Shown: positions 36,128-44,599 of the stretch, in pieces
Numbering within the stretch: position 1 is the stretch's first letter
Layout: every line of letters starts with the position of its first letter
From: Candidatus Dormiibacterota bacterium
Lineage (GTDB): Bacteria; Chloroflexota; Dormibacteria; Dormibacterales; Dormibacteraceae
Length of the DNA stretch: 64,000 nucleotides
Assembly: GCA_003139695.1 (NCBI GenBank)
Contig: PLJM01000012.1
Span: forward strand, 207,285 to 271,284
Reading direction: 5' to 3'
The notes under the pieces: generated by a model
Database searches by the model: none
The model's input: only the letters and a program-made list of their open reading frames with translations
What the model was told of the DNA's origin: nothing
Program-made: the position numbers and the translations under genes

Positions 36128-36176
36128 CGCCGCCAACGCCAGCTTAGGCCGACGCTCGGCGATAGATTGTGGCCAG

Positions 36177-36701
36177 ATGATTCGACCTGCCGGCATCGGC
36201 GACGCCGCGGCCATCGCCCGGGTTCACGTTGCCAGCTGGCGCTCGACGTACGGCGCAGTGCTCCCAGGCGATTTCCTGGATTCCCTGACCCAGGATGCCT
36301 ATACGGATCGATGGCGGCGCTTCATCGCTGAACGGTCGAACCTGGCATACGTGGTTGAAGAGGGACAAGACCCCAGTGCCAATGTGGTCGGTTTCGCGTC
36401 TGGAGGCCGCGAGCGGGCCGGAGAGACAGGCTATAAAGGCGAGCTCTACGCCATCTATCTCCTGGAGTCAGCGCAGCGGCGAGGCTACGGCCGGGAGCTG
36501 GTGCGCGCGATAGTCGGCGGCCTTCGGGGGATGGGGATCGACGACATGATCATCTGGGTCATGAGGGACAACGGCCCGGCGCGGGATTTCTATGAGCGAC
36601 TGGGGGGCGCGTACGTTCGAACCCAACCGACCACTATCGGTCCAGCGACTGTGGAGGAGGTGTCGTACGGGTGGCCGAGCCTCGCTGACGTGCGCTACTG
36701 A
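36177..36701 (+). CDS. GNAT-family N-acetyltransferase
   Basis: From ATG 36177 (50 bp from the divergent Asp-box gene) the protein has 174 residues. 'RPAGIGDAAAIARVHVASWR' is the usual N-terminus, 'GELYAIYLLESAQRRGYGREL' contains the acetyl-CoA pyrophosphate loop (Q/R-x-x-G-x-G), and 'IIWVMRDNGPARDFYERLGG' the last core strands. It acetylates an amino group of unknown acceptor. The upstream in-frame ATG at 36090 would overlap the opposite gene. Confidence 0.88.
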   Translation: MIRPAGIGDAAAIARVHVASWRSTYGAVLPGDFLDSLTQDAYTDRWRRFIAERSNLAYVVEEGQDPSANVVGFASGGRERAGETGYKGELYAIYLLESAQRRGYGRELVRAIVGGLRGMGIDDMIIWVMRDNGPARDFYERLGGAYVRTQPTTIGPATVEEVSYGWPSLADVRY

Positions 36702-36973
36702 GCCGCCACAAATTCAACTGCGCGGGCACCACAGCGCTGGCAATCCCCAGGATGCAGACCACGGTGATACCGAGAAAGGCCCAGGTGGGACTCAGAGTGA
36801 ACAGCGCGCCGCCGGCCAGCGCACCAACTATCTGAATGGCGAACTGCACGGTCTGGAGACCCGCCCTTGCGGCCGATGAAGATCGGCAGCAGGGGAAGGA
36901 AGAACCACAACCCGATCGCCGTGAACAGGTTGCCGAGGTAGAGCGTCCAAAGAGTCCGCCGATGCATGCGCAT
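36700..36973 (-). pseudogene. MFS transporter remnant with internal deletion and frameshift
   Basis: The first 35 codons from ATG 36973 encode a normal MFS first helix ('TLYLGNLFTAIGLWFFLPLL' then 'PIFIGRKGG'). Around 36855-36865 the frame changes, and the other frame reads 'GLQTVQFAIQIVGALAGGAL' and 'TWAFLGITVVCILGIASAV', which is the last part of such a transporter. The roughly 300 residues between are missing. The tail runs into the end of the GNAT gene. The gene is therefore a decayed exporter, and its start overlaps the divergent lipoate-ligase-like gene. Confidence 0.7.
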
Positions 36974-37769
36974 CGGGAATACTGGCAGAGCAGTGCCGGC
37001 CGACCACCTGACGAATCTGGATTGGGATCTGATTCCAGGCGCGCCGCACAGCGCGCACATGCACATGGCGCTGGACGAGGTGCTCCTCGGGCTCGTCATC
37101 GATGGCGTGCGGGGTCCCACGATCCGTTTTTGGGAATGGGCCGAGTCCGCTCTCGTTATCGGATCGCATCAATCCGTGTCGAACGAGGTGGACGTGCTTG
37201 CCGCAAGGCGATTGGGTTTCTCAGTGACAAGGCGGATGAGCGGCGGCGGCACGATGCTCTGCGAGCCCGGACGGACCATCACCTACTCGATGTATCTGCC
37301 GGGATCGGCGGTCGAAGGGCTGAGCTTTCGTCAGTCGTATGCGGCGCTCGACGCGTGGGCCGTCCGCGCGTTCAAGGCGCTTGGGGTGCCGGCGAGCTAT
37401 AGGGAGATCAACGACATCATCTCGCCGCGAGGAAAGATCGCAGGTGCCGCGCAAGCCCGGCGCCGAGGCTTTGTTCTCCATCACACGACGATCGCCCACT
37501 CGATGGAGGTCGAGCTGCTGCCACGTTTGATTCGAATCGGCCGCGACCGAGTGTCGGAGCGCGGAGTCCGCAGCGCCGAAAAACCTGTGTCGCCGCTTTC
37601 GTGGTTCACGCCACTCAGCTGCGAGGAGACCACGAAACACCTGGAGAGTTTCTTCGCCCAGGAATTCAGGGCGCACACCAGCGGACTTTCGAATGATGAG
37701 GTCGCCGCGGCACGAGTCCTGGTGGCGGAGAAGTACGGAACTCCGGCCTGGGTGAACCGCCTGCCCTAA
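36966..37769 (+). CDS. Lipoate-protein ligase A family protein
   Basis: A 267-residue BPL/LplA-fold protein. 'RRMSGGGTMLCEPGRTITYS' near residues 89-108 is the ligase loop, and 'SPRGKIAGAAQARRRGFVLHH' residues around 152 contain the invariant Lys of the 'GKIAG.AQ' motif. Length matches single-domain LplA/LipM-type enzymes that lack the accessory domain. It attaches lipoate or octanoate to carrier proteins, such as GcvH, which would fit glycine formed from sarcosine, but no gcvH is in the window. The GTG at 36993 is an alternative start that avoids overlap with the MFS remnant. Confidence 0.83.
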   Translation: MRIGNTGRAVPADHLTNLDWDLIPGAPHSAHMHMALDEVLLGLVIDGVRGPTIRFWEWAESALVIGSHQSVSNEVDVLAARRLGFSVTRRMSGGGTMLCEPGRTITYSMYLPGSAVEGLSFRQSYAALDAWAVRAFKALGVPASYREINDIISPRGKIAGAAQARRRGFVLHHTTIAHSMEVELLPRLIRIGRDRVSERGVRSAEKPVSPLSWFTPLSCEETTKHLESFFAQEFRAHTSGLSNDEVAAARVLVAEKYGTPAWVNRLP

Positions 37770-37779
37770 GCCGCCTTGA

Positions 37780-38301
37780 CTAGAGGGTCTGCCGCCAGTC
37801 GGCCACCAGCTCCGGGCACTGCTGCACGTGCTCGCGGTAATGATCGGCCAGCCAGCCGATCACGTCCTCGGGACTGGTCGGATACGGATCTTGTCCCGCC
37901 CCGTAGACGACAGGGGTTTTTCGCGACCAGTTGTCCTCGGGGAGGTCTGTCGCGTCGTCGAGCAAAGCCCGGTGCACCGAAGCCATGTCCGCCAGCGCCT
38001 CGCGCCGGCCTTCACGCGTCAGCCCGGCCTTGGCCTGCCGGTTGAACTCGTCGTTCTCTCCGGGTGGATCGAGCGGAGGCAACTGCGTAAATTCACGGTC
38101 GATCAGGCCGTCGAGCACGCGGCGGTAGTGGACCAAGACCCAGTTAACATGAACCTGCAGCCCGCCCAGCGCGTAGTCGTCGCCGGGCTTGAGATAAGCC
38201 AGCGCCTCATCGGGCACTTGAGCGAACGCCGTCTCCCACTCTTTCCGCGCGGCTTCGAAATCCGCGATCGCTGCGTCTTTGACCACGGCGCTAACGTACA
38301 T
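37780..38301 (-). CDS. DinB-like four-helix protein
   Basis: From ATG 38301 the protein has 173 residues. The pattern of a long helix 'DFEAARKEWETAFAQVPDEAL', 'VHVNWVLVHYRRVLDGLI' with a metal-type His, and 'DVIGWLADHYREHVQQCPEL' with His-x3-His resembles DinB/YfiT-like metal-binding helical bundles that often act as thiol-dependent transferases. Function is not known. It is divergent from the DHA2 exporter with almost no gap (4 bp). Confidence 0.66.
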   Translation of the reverse strand: MYVSAVVKDAAIADFEAARKEWETAFAQVPDEALAYLKPGDDYALGGLQVHVNWVLVHYRRVLDGLIDREFTQLPPLDPPGENDEFNRQAKAGLTREGRREALADMASVHRALLDDATDLPEDNWSRKTPVVYGAGQDPYPTSPEDVIGWLADHYREHVQQCPELVADWRQTL

Positions 38302-38305
38302 CGAA

Positions 38306-39865
38306 ATGACACGCACGCAGCGATGGACCCTCGTCGCCACCGTGCTGGCATCAGCGACCGTTTTTCTCGACTCGACCATCGTGAACGTCGCCCTGCCGCG
38401 GATTGGTCGCGACCTCCCTCACTCGCTCGTCGGCGTGCTGGAAGGCCAGACGTATGTCTACACGGGCTACCTGCTGTCGCTGAGCACCTTGCTCATCCTC
38501 GCCGGCGCCCTCACCGACGCCTATGGCAGGCGCCGCATGTTCATGTTCGGGCTCGCCGGGTTCGGCCTCATGTCGGCCCTCTGCGGCCTCGCTCCCAACC
38601 TGGAGACCCTTGTCGTTCTGCGCGTGCTGCAGGGCGTTGCGGGTGCATTCCTCGTGCCCGGCTCGCTCGCACTGATAACCGCGGGCTTCGATGGCCCGCT
38701 GCGCGGACGCGCGTTCGGCATCTGGTCTGGCGCTTCGTCGGGAACGACACTGCTCGGCCCCGCCATCGGCGGCATCCTGGTGGACACAGTCTCCTGGCGC
38801 GCGGCCTTTCTTATCAATGTCCCGATTGTCGCGGTCGCCCTATACGCCACGTGGCGCCATGTGCCGGAAAGCCGTTCCGACGCTCCGCCCGCAGGCTTCG
38901 ACTGGCTGGGCGCCATCGTGGTCGGCCTTGCGGTCGGGGGCCTGGCATTCGGGACTGTGTATGGGCAGCAGCGCGAGTGGCGGGACCCTGTCGCCTACGT
39001 TGTGCTCGCGATCGGCGCCATCGCCACAATCGCGCTTCCATTCTTGATGGCCCGCAGGCGCAACCCCTTGATCCCGTTGAGCCTGTTCAAGTCGCGCGCG
39101 TTCTCGACCATCAACATCTCGACGCTGCTGATTTACGGCGCCCTCTACACGGTGGGCTACAACTCCGCGCTCTTCATCCAGGGCACCCTCGGTTACACAG
39201 CTACCGCCGCAGGCCTGGTCGGAGTCCCGGGCACAGTGCTGCTGGCGGCCCTCTCAACGCGCTTCGGAACTCTCGCCGGCCGCTACGGGCCTCGCCTCTT
39301 TCTGATCGTCGGGCCGCTGGTGATGGCTGCAGGCGTCTTGCTCTACGCGCGTGTCCCGGCCACCAGCACGGCATGGCAGCTGCGCCCAGACGCCCCAAGC
39401 ACCTACATACCCTCGACTGCCTACCTGGTCGACTTCCTGCCGGCATCGATAGTGTTTGGGATCGGGCTCGGCATCCTGGTGGCACCGCTCACCGCCGCGC
39501 TAATGGCCTCGGTCCCTGTCGCCAACGCGGGCCTGGCGTCGTCGATCAACAACGCCATCTCACGCATAGGCCCGCAGCTGGCGGGCGCTCTCATCTTCGT
39601 CGCAGTGACTGCGGTCTTCTATACCTCGCTGGCCTCGCGGCTCCCCGGCACTGACACGGGGTCAGAGTCGCTCAGAGCCGAGGTGAGCCCGCTCAACCGA
39701 CCCTCCACCTCGGCTCCAGGCGAAGTGGCGGCCCAGGCCAGGTACGCGTCAGCGGACGCATTTCACACGGCGATGTTGATCGCCGCCGGCCTGCTGGTGG
39801 CAGGCGCGGCGGCGAATGCTGTCGGTCTCGAGCGACAGCTCGGTAGGAAGGAGTCTGGCGACTAG
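38306..39865 (+). CDS. MFS exporter, DHA2 (14-helix) family
   Basis: From ATG 38306 the protein has 519 residues with about 14 membrane helices. 'LDSTIVNVALPRIGRDL' near the start is the DHA2 motif D1, 'GALTDAYGRRRMFMFGL' motif A and 'GPAIGGILVDTVSWRAAFLIN' motif C. It is a drug or metabolite:proton antiporter. The substrate is unknown. The 3' end overlaps the OpuC-type binding protein gene by 4 bp (convergent). Confidence 0.92.
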   Translation: MTRTQRWTLVATVLASATVFLDSTIVNVALPRIGRDLPHSLVGVLEGQTYVYTGYLLSLSTLLILAGALTDAYGRRRMFMFGLAGFGLMSALCGLAPNLETLVVLRVLQGVAGAFLVPGSLALITAGFDGPLRGRAFGIWSGASSGTTLLGPAIGGILVDTVSWRAAFLINVPIVAVALYATWRHVPESRSDAPPAGFDWLGAIVVGLAVGGLAFGTVYGQQREWRDPVAYVVLAIGAIATIALPFLMARRRNPLIPLSLFKSRAFSTINISTLLIYGALYTVGYNSALFIQGTLGYTATAAGLVGVPGTVLLAALSTRFGTLAGRYGPRLFLIVGPLVMAAGVLLYARVPATSTAWQLRPDAPSTYIPSTAYLVDFLPASIVFGIGLGILVAPLTAALMASVPVANAGLASSINNAISRIGPQLAGALIFVAVTAVFYTSLASRLPGTDTGSESLRAEVSPLNRPSTSAPGEVAAQARYASADAFHTAMLIAAGLLVAGAAANAVGLERQLGRKESGD

Positions 39866-40779
39866 CTCGAGTAGTTGTGCTGCTGCAGCCACGTCGTGGC
39901 GACGGCGGCGGCGTCAAGGTGTTGGTTCGCAACCTGGTCGACCATCGAGATCAGGTCTGCGGTCGTGAGCTTGCCGTCGATGCTGTTCAGGACCGTCGTG
40001 ACCTCGGTGGAGGCCGCCGCCTGGCGAACGACGGGGACGACGTTGTCGGCAGCGGTCATGTGCTTGTCATCTTGGAGGACGACCAGGCCGAGACCCTTGA
40101 GGTCAGCGTCCGTCGTGAACACGAGGCCAATCTGGATGCTGCCGTTCTTGAACGCGGCTCGGGTGAGCGGTCCGTCAGTGTCCAACGTCTTGACGGCTTT
40201 GAAGTGGAGGCCGTAGACCGACGCCAGCCCGGGGAGGCAGAACTTATAAGTCGGGCACTCGGGCCCAGCGCCAAACACGAGCTGACTCGCTATTGCCGGG
40301 GTTATGTCGGAAAGCTTGGTCAGGCTGTACTCGGTTGCCGTCGCCTGCGGCACAGCGAAGGCGTTCGCGTCGACTGCCGCCGCCGGGGTAAGGGCGACCA
40401 GCCCCAGGGGCTGCAGGTGAGTGTTGAGCGTGGCGGTGGTCGCTGCGGGGTCACTGGTAGCCTCGCCCGCGCTGTTGTTGTAGTACTCGAGCTCGCTGGC
40501 CGCATAGCCTGGGTACATGTCGATCGAGCCGGCCTTGATGGCCGCCGCGATGATCGGGCGAGGGCCGAGAAGCAGCTTGTAGTTGATGGTGTAGCCGTCG
40601 TGCGCGAGCGCCTGACCGTAGATGTTGGCCAGGATGCTGCTCTCCGGGAAGTTGAAGCCGCCCACGGTGAGGGTGCCCTTGGAGGTACCTGGTGTGGTCG
40701 AGCCTCCGCACGCCGTGGCCACAACCAGGAACGCGGCGAGGATCGCCACCAACCACCGCGACGTTATGTTCCGGATCAT
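39862..40779 (-). CDS. Osmoprotectant (glycine betaine/choline) ABC importer, substrate-binding lipoprotein, OpuCC-like
   Basis: From ATG 40779, which follows a strong GGAGG site, the protein has 305 residues with lipobox 'VVATACGGS'. The mature domain matches PF04069 OpuAC/OpuCC: 'GGFNFPESSILANIYGQAL', 'IKAGSIDMYPGYAASELEYY' and 'VFTTDADLKGLGLVVLQDD'. Tyr residues in the last two segments are where relatives build the aromatic cage for trimethylammonium. It delivers substrate to the two permeases upstream. The 64-bp gap and own ribosome site suggest high expression relative to the permeases. Confidence 0.88.
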   Translation of the reverse strand: MIRNITSRWLVAILAAFLVVATACGGSTTPGTSKGTLTVGGFNFPESSILANIYGQALAHDGYTINYKLLLGPRPIIAAAIKAGSIDMYPGYAASELEYYNNSAGEATSDPAATTATLNTHLQPLGLVALTPAAAVDANAFAVPQATATEYSLTKLSDITPAIASQLVFGAGPECPTYKFCLPGLASVYGLHFKAVKTLDTDGPLTRAAFKNGSIQIGLVFTTDADLKGLGLVVLQDDKHMTAADNVVPVVRQAAASTEVTTVLNSIDGKLTTADLISMVDQVANQHLDAAAVATTWLQQHNYSS

Positions 40780-40843
40780 TGAGTCCCTCCTTGGAGCTGG
40801 CCGAGTACTCGAATCCAACCCCGATTCCGACCTGAATCTTCCA

Positions 40844-41551
40844 CTATGCGGCCTTGAACGTGGTGGCTCGCGCCATGACAGGAGCCCGGAGAAGACGTAT
40901 CCCACGGGGCACCAGCACCCGTTCCAGCCCAGCCAGGGAGAGCTCGGTGGCCATGGCCAGCAGCGCGACCAGGAGGGCGCCCGCGAAGAGTTTTGTAAGG
41001 TCCTGCTGGGCGAGGCCGTCAATGATGTACCGCCCGAAGCCTCCACCGGAGATCAGGGCTGCCAGGGTTGCGGTCGCCACCACCTGGACCGCTGAGGTGC
41101 GCACACCTGCCATCACCAGCGGTACTGCCAGGGGCAACTCGACCCTCAGAACCTGAGTGAGCTCGCGGTAGCCCATTCCGCGCGCCGCATCCTTGACGTC
41201 GGGGTCGACCTCCCGCAGGGCTACGTAGCTGTTGGTGAGCATTGGAGGAATGGCGAGCGCGGTGAGCGAAAAGACGATGGAAAAGTCGCCAAGGCCAAAG
41301 ACCTGGAAGGCGATTACGAGGATTCCGAAAGATGGGAGGGCCCGCCCGACGTTGGAGATGTTGATCGCCAAGTTGCCGAAGCGGCCGTAGTGCCCCAGCA
41401 CGATTCCGATCGGCAGCGCGATGAGCGCGCCGATCGCGACTGACTCGGCTGAGAGCTGGACGTGCTCGACAAGGCGCTGAGGGATCCCGTCGGCGCCACT
41501 CCAGTGAGCCGGATCAGAAAACCACCGCCACACGCTGCCAAGGAACCCCAC
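40844..41551 (-). CDS. Osmoprotectant ABC importer permease, OpuCD/OpuBD-like
   Basis: From GTG 41551 the protein has 235 residues (a TTG at 41572 adds seven and overlaps the upstream gene). It has five to six membrane helices; 'VGRALPSFGILVIAF' and the EAA-like 'DAARGMGYRELTQVLRVELP' are typical of ProW/OpuC permeases. Its length matches single OpuCB/OpuCD subunits. It works with the neighbouring permease as a heterodimer. Confidence 0.88.
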   Translation of the reverse strand: MGFLGSVWRWFSDPAHWSGADGIPQRLVEHVQLSAESVAIGALIALPIGIVLGHYGRFGNLAINISNVGRALPSFGILVIAFQVFGLGDFSIVFSLTALAIPPMLTNSYVALREVDPDVKDAARGMGYRELTQVLRVELPLAVPLVMAGVRTSAVQVVATATLAALISGGGFGRYIIDGLAQQDLTKLFAGALLVALLAMATELSLAGLERVLVPRGIRLLRAPVMARATTFKAA

Positions 41552-41553
41552 GG

Positions 41554-42222
41554 CTACGTGTTGCGCGCCCAAGGAACGACGACTCGCTGCAGGCCGGCAA
41601 GCGACAGGTCAGCGACGAGCGCCAGGGCTATCGACAGCACTGTCGCGACCACAAGCGGCGTGTGGAAGTTCTCGATGAAGCCTTCCAGGATGAGCTGGCC
41701 CAGGCCGCCGAGCCCGATGAGGGCAGTGACGGTCACGAGGCCGATCGTCGTCACAGTGGCGATGCGGATGCCGGCGATGATGGCAGGCAGCGCAAGCGGC
41801 AGCTCGATTCGCAGCAGCCTTGCAAGCGGGCGGTAGCCCATGCCGTTCGCCGCGTCGATCACGTCGGGTGGCACCGCTTCAAGTCCGACCATCACGTTGC
41901 GGACCAAGATCAGCAGCGAATAGCCGATAAGGCCGATCTCGGCCGTTACCACCGTCAACCCCGTGTAGGGGATCAGAAGAGCGAACAGGGCGAGCGATGG
42001 GATGGTGTAGAAGATTTCGGACACTGCCAGGACCGGGCTACGGAATGCGCGCCACCGGTGGGCGGCAACGCCCAGCGGCAGGGACAGCACAAGGCCGCCA
42101 AGGATTGCAATCGCGGTGAGAGTGATGTGCTGCTGTAGCGCGTCTTCAAACAGCGGGACGTGGCTCGAGAGCCAGCCCCAGTTGATCCAGGGGTCGAAGG
42201 TGAGGAATATGCCAGTCGGCAT
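41554..42222 (-). CDS. Osmoprotectant ABC importer permease, OpuCB/OpuBB-like
   Basis: A 222-residue membrane protein with the ProW-like 'EIFYTIPSLALFALLIPYTG' and ATPase loop 'DAANGMGYRPLARLLRIELP', closely parallel to the downstream permease, indicating an old duplication. It is the first gene of the leftward set and lies only 21 bp from the divergent ATPase start, so the promoters for both directions must lie inside coding sequence or within this tiny gap. Confidence 0.88.
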   Translation of the reverse strand: MPTGIFLTFDPWINWGWLSSHVPLFEDALQQHITLTAIAILGGLVLSLPLGVAAHRWRAFRSPVLAVSEIFYTIPSLALFALLIPYTGLTVVTAEIGLIGYSLLILVRNVMVGLEAVPPDVIDAANGMGYRPLARLLRIELPLALPAIIAGIRIATVTTIGLVTVTALIGLGGLGQLILEGFIENFHTPLVVATVLSIALALVADLSLAGLQRVVVPWARNT

Positions 42223-42243
42223 TCGATTACGGTAAACGAGGCC

Positions 42244-43230
42244 GTGATCCGGTTGGAGGGAGTCAACAAGGAATTCGCGGGCGGGTCCAACGCGGTTAGG
42301 GACCTGACCCTTGACATTCCGGGTGGCCAGACGTGCGTGCTCATCGGCCCATCGGGCTGCGGCAAGACGACGACGCTACGCATGATCAACCGACTGCTCG
42401 ACCCTGACAGCGGGCGAATCCTCATCGATGGAGAGGACACGAGCGCGGTGGACCCCCCAAAGCTACGGCTGAAGATGGGTTACGTCATTCAGAACACAGG
42501 ACTGTTCCCGCACATGACAGTCGGCGACAACGTCGGCACCGTGCCGCGGCTGTGGGATTGGGACCGGGCGCGGATCAAAGTGCGCGTGGACGAGCTGCTC
42601 GAGCTCGTCGGCCTCGACCCGAAGGAATATCGCAGTAGGTATCCGCACCAGCTCTCCGGAGGCCAGCGGCAGCGCGTCGGCTTCGCACGCGCCCTTGGAG
42701 CCGACCCGCCGATCCTTTTGATGGACGAACCGTTTGGAGCAGTGGATCGAATCACACGCGAGCGCTTGCAGCAGGAGTTCATCCGCATCCAGCGTTCCAT
42801 GCGCAAGACAGTCGTATTCGTGACCCACGACATCGATGAGGCGGTGATGGTCGGCGACCGCATCTGCCTCTTGCAGATGCAGGCAAAGATCGCCCAGTAC
42901 GACACGCCGGAAGCGATTCTCACCCGTCCGGCCAGTGACTACGTCGCGGAATTCCTCGGTCGCGAGCGCCTGGTTCGCCGGATGTCAGTCAAGCAGATCG
43001 ACTTGAGCACTCTGGAGCACCCCGCGTCAGGACCGGCGGCCGTTGAGCCGCGAGTCTCGCCGGCGAGCACGCTGAGCGAGGCGTTCGCCGCCGCGCTGGC
43101 AAGTCCCACCGAGGCCGCGGCGGTTTTCGACGGCGAGCGTTACCTGGGGACTTTTACTGCCAAATCGTTGCTGGAATCGTTGCGGCGCGCAAGCGACGCT
43201 GGAGGTGGAGAGGTTGCCGCAGGAATTTGA
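42244..43230 (+). CDS. Osmoprotectant ABC importer ATPase, OpuCA/ProV-like
   Basis: From GTG 42244 the protein has 328 residues; longer frames would overlap the divergent permease. Walker A 'GPSGCGKTTTLRMINRL', signature 'LSGGQRQRVGFARAL', Walker B 'ILLMDEPFGAVD' and 'VFVTHDIDEAV' are intact. 'RMINRLLDPDSGRILIDGED' is the wording typical of glycine betaine importers. The C-terminal 100 residues end in 'VFDGERYLGTFTAKSLLESL', resembling one CBS repeat, the ionic-strength sensor of OpuA. The ATPase is on the strand opposite to its permeases, which is unusual. Confidence 0.9.
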   Translation: MIRLEGVNKEFAGGSNAVRDLTLDIPGGQTCVLIGPSGCGKTTTLRMINRLLDPDSGRILIDGEDTSAVDPPKLRLKMGYVIQNTGLFPHMTVGDNVGTVPRLWDWDRARIKVRVDELLELVGLDPKEYRSRYPHQLSGGQRQRVGFARALGADPPILLMDEPFGAVDRITRERLQQEFIRIQRSMRKTVVFVTHDIDEAVMVGDRICLLQMQAKIAQYDTPEAILTRPASDYVAEFLGRERLVRRMSVKQIDLSTLEHPASGPAAVEPRVSPASTLSEAFAAALASPTEAAAVFDGERYLGTFTAKSLLESLRRASDAGGGEVAAGI

Positions 43231-44578
43231 CGTTGTGTGTCTGGGAGGCGGAGTTGCCGGCGAGGCGATCGCCGGCGGGCTCGAAGGCAGCGGCCTGACT
43301 CTGGTGGTGATCGAGCGCGAGCTGGTCGGCGGGGAATGTCCGTACTGGGGTTGCATGCCTTCGAAGACGCTGCTGCGGTCCGGCGAGACGCTCAAGGAGG
43401 CCGAACGCGCGCGGCTTCTGGCGGCATCCCGCGTGGAGTGGGAGCTCGACTTCCCGAAAATCTCGAAGCGGGTTTTGTGGATGGCGCGCGACCTGGATGA
43501 CACGCGGCCGGCGGCGGCCCTGCAATCAACCGGGGCGACGCTCGTGCGCGGGAACGGCAAGCTGATAGACCACAGGACGGTCGAGGTCGGAGGCGAACGT
43601 TATATCGCGCGAAAGGCGGTGGTGGTCGCCAATGGCAGCACCGCGTCGATCCCTCCGATTCCGGGCCTCGACTCCGTGGACTACTGGACGAACCGGCAGG
43701 CCACGCTGCCTCGCGAGCTACCCATCTCGCTCGCAGTGCTCGGGGGCGGCGCCATCGGTCTGGAGCTGGGCCAGGCGTATGCACGTTTCGGCTCAAAGGT
43801 GACGATCATCGAGGCGGGGCCTCGATTCCTCGGGCTGGAAGAACCCGAGGCGGGCGCTACATTGAGGCCGCACCTCGAAGCCGACGGTATCGAGCTGATC
43901 GCAGGCGACCCCTGCGTCGGAGTCGAGAAAGGTGACGCGGGGGTTGTCTTGAAGATGAAGTCGGGCGCGCGCGTGACGGCCGAGCGGCTGCTCGTCGCCA
44001 CCGGCCGGCGAGCCAACTTCGAAGCCTGGGAGGGCGCCGGCTTGCCACGCACCGAGCGGGGCTGGCTGAAGGTCGATCCGATGACGCTGGAAGCCGCTAC
44101 TGGTGTCTACGGGACTGGCGACGTGACGGGGATCGGAGGCTTCACGCACCTCGCGTACTACCACGGCCAGGTGGTCGCACGGCGCCTTCGCGGTGAGGAC
44201 GCACGCGCCGACCATACGGCCGTGCCACGTGTGACCTTCACCGACCCGGAGGTGGCCTCGGTCGGCCTCTCAGAAGCCGCCGCCCGCGAGCAGGGGATCG
44301 ACATCGAGACTGTCTCGATGGACCCGGCTGAGAGTGCTCGCGGCTACATCCACGACTTTCACGGCGGGATGCTGAAGCTGGTCGGGGACCGGCGCCGCGG
44401 GGTGTTGGTCGGCGCCACTCTGGCCAGCCCGAGGGCCGGCGAAATCCTGGGCGAGCTGGTCCTCGCGGTAAAGGTGGGAACTCCGCTCCGCGCCCTGTCC
44501 GATGTTATCCACCCGTTCCCGGCATTCAATCGAGTGCTGGGAGCCGCTCTCGGAGAGCTGGCCGGCAAGCTGGCGTAA
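43214..44578 (+). CDS. FAD-dependent pyridine nucleotide-disulfide oxidoreductase (mercuric reductase/Lpd-like)
   Basis: A 454-residue flavoprotein from TTG 43214, which has GGAGG eight bases upstream (GTG 43205 is the alternative). 'VVCLGGGVAGEAIAGGL' binds FAD, the redox-active pair is in 'GGECPYWGCMPSKTLL', 'AVLGGGAIGLELGQAYARFG' binds NAD(P)H, and 'GVYGTGDVTG' is the second FAD motif. The C-terminal interface domain has 'RVTFTDPEVASVGLSE' but the usual His-Glu pair reads 'HPFPAFNRV'. There is no mercury-binding Cys pair at the C-terminus. It overlaps the ATPase gene by 17 bp. Substrate (dihydrolipoamide, a thiol or quinone) unknown. Confidence 0.87.
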   Translation: MPQEFDVVCLGGGVAGEAIAGGLEGSGLTLVVIERELVGGECPYWGCMPSKTLLRSGETLKEAERARLLAASRVEWELDFPKISKRVLWMARDLDDTRPAAALQSTGATLVRGNGKLIDHRTVEVGGERYIARKAVVVANGSTASIPPIPGLDSVDYWTNRQATLPRELPISLAVLGGGAIGLELGQAYARFGSKVTIIEAGPRFLGLEEPEAGATLRPHLEADGIELIAGDPCVGVEKGDAGVVLKMKSGARVTAERLLVATGRRANFEAWEGAGLPRTERGWLKVDPMTLEAATGVYGTGDVTGIGGFTHLAYYHGQVVARRLRGEDARADHTAVPRVTFTDPEVASVGLSEAAAREQGIDIETVSMDPAESARGYIHDFHGGMLKLVGDRRRGVLVGATLASPRAGEILGELVLAVKVGTPLRALSDVIHPFPAFNRVLGAALGELAGKLA

Positions 44579-44599
44579 CGGCTCCGCCTGAGCGCGTGC

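Noticed and set aside
37828..39654. 608-residue plus-strand frame across the DinB-like and DHA2 genes
   Set aside because: Arg/Pro-rich shadow covering two real genes on different strands; no protein family signal.
43214..44578. Mercuric reductase (merA)
   Set aside because: No N-terminal heavy-metal domain, no C-terminal Cys pair, and no mer genes nearby.
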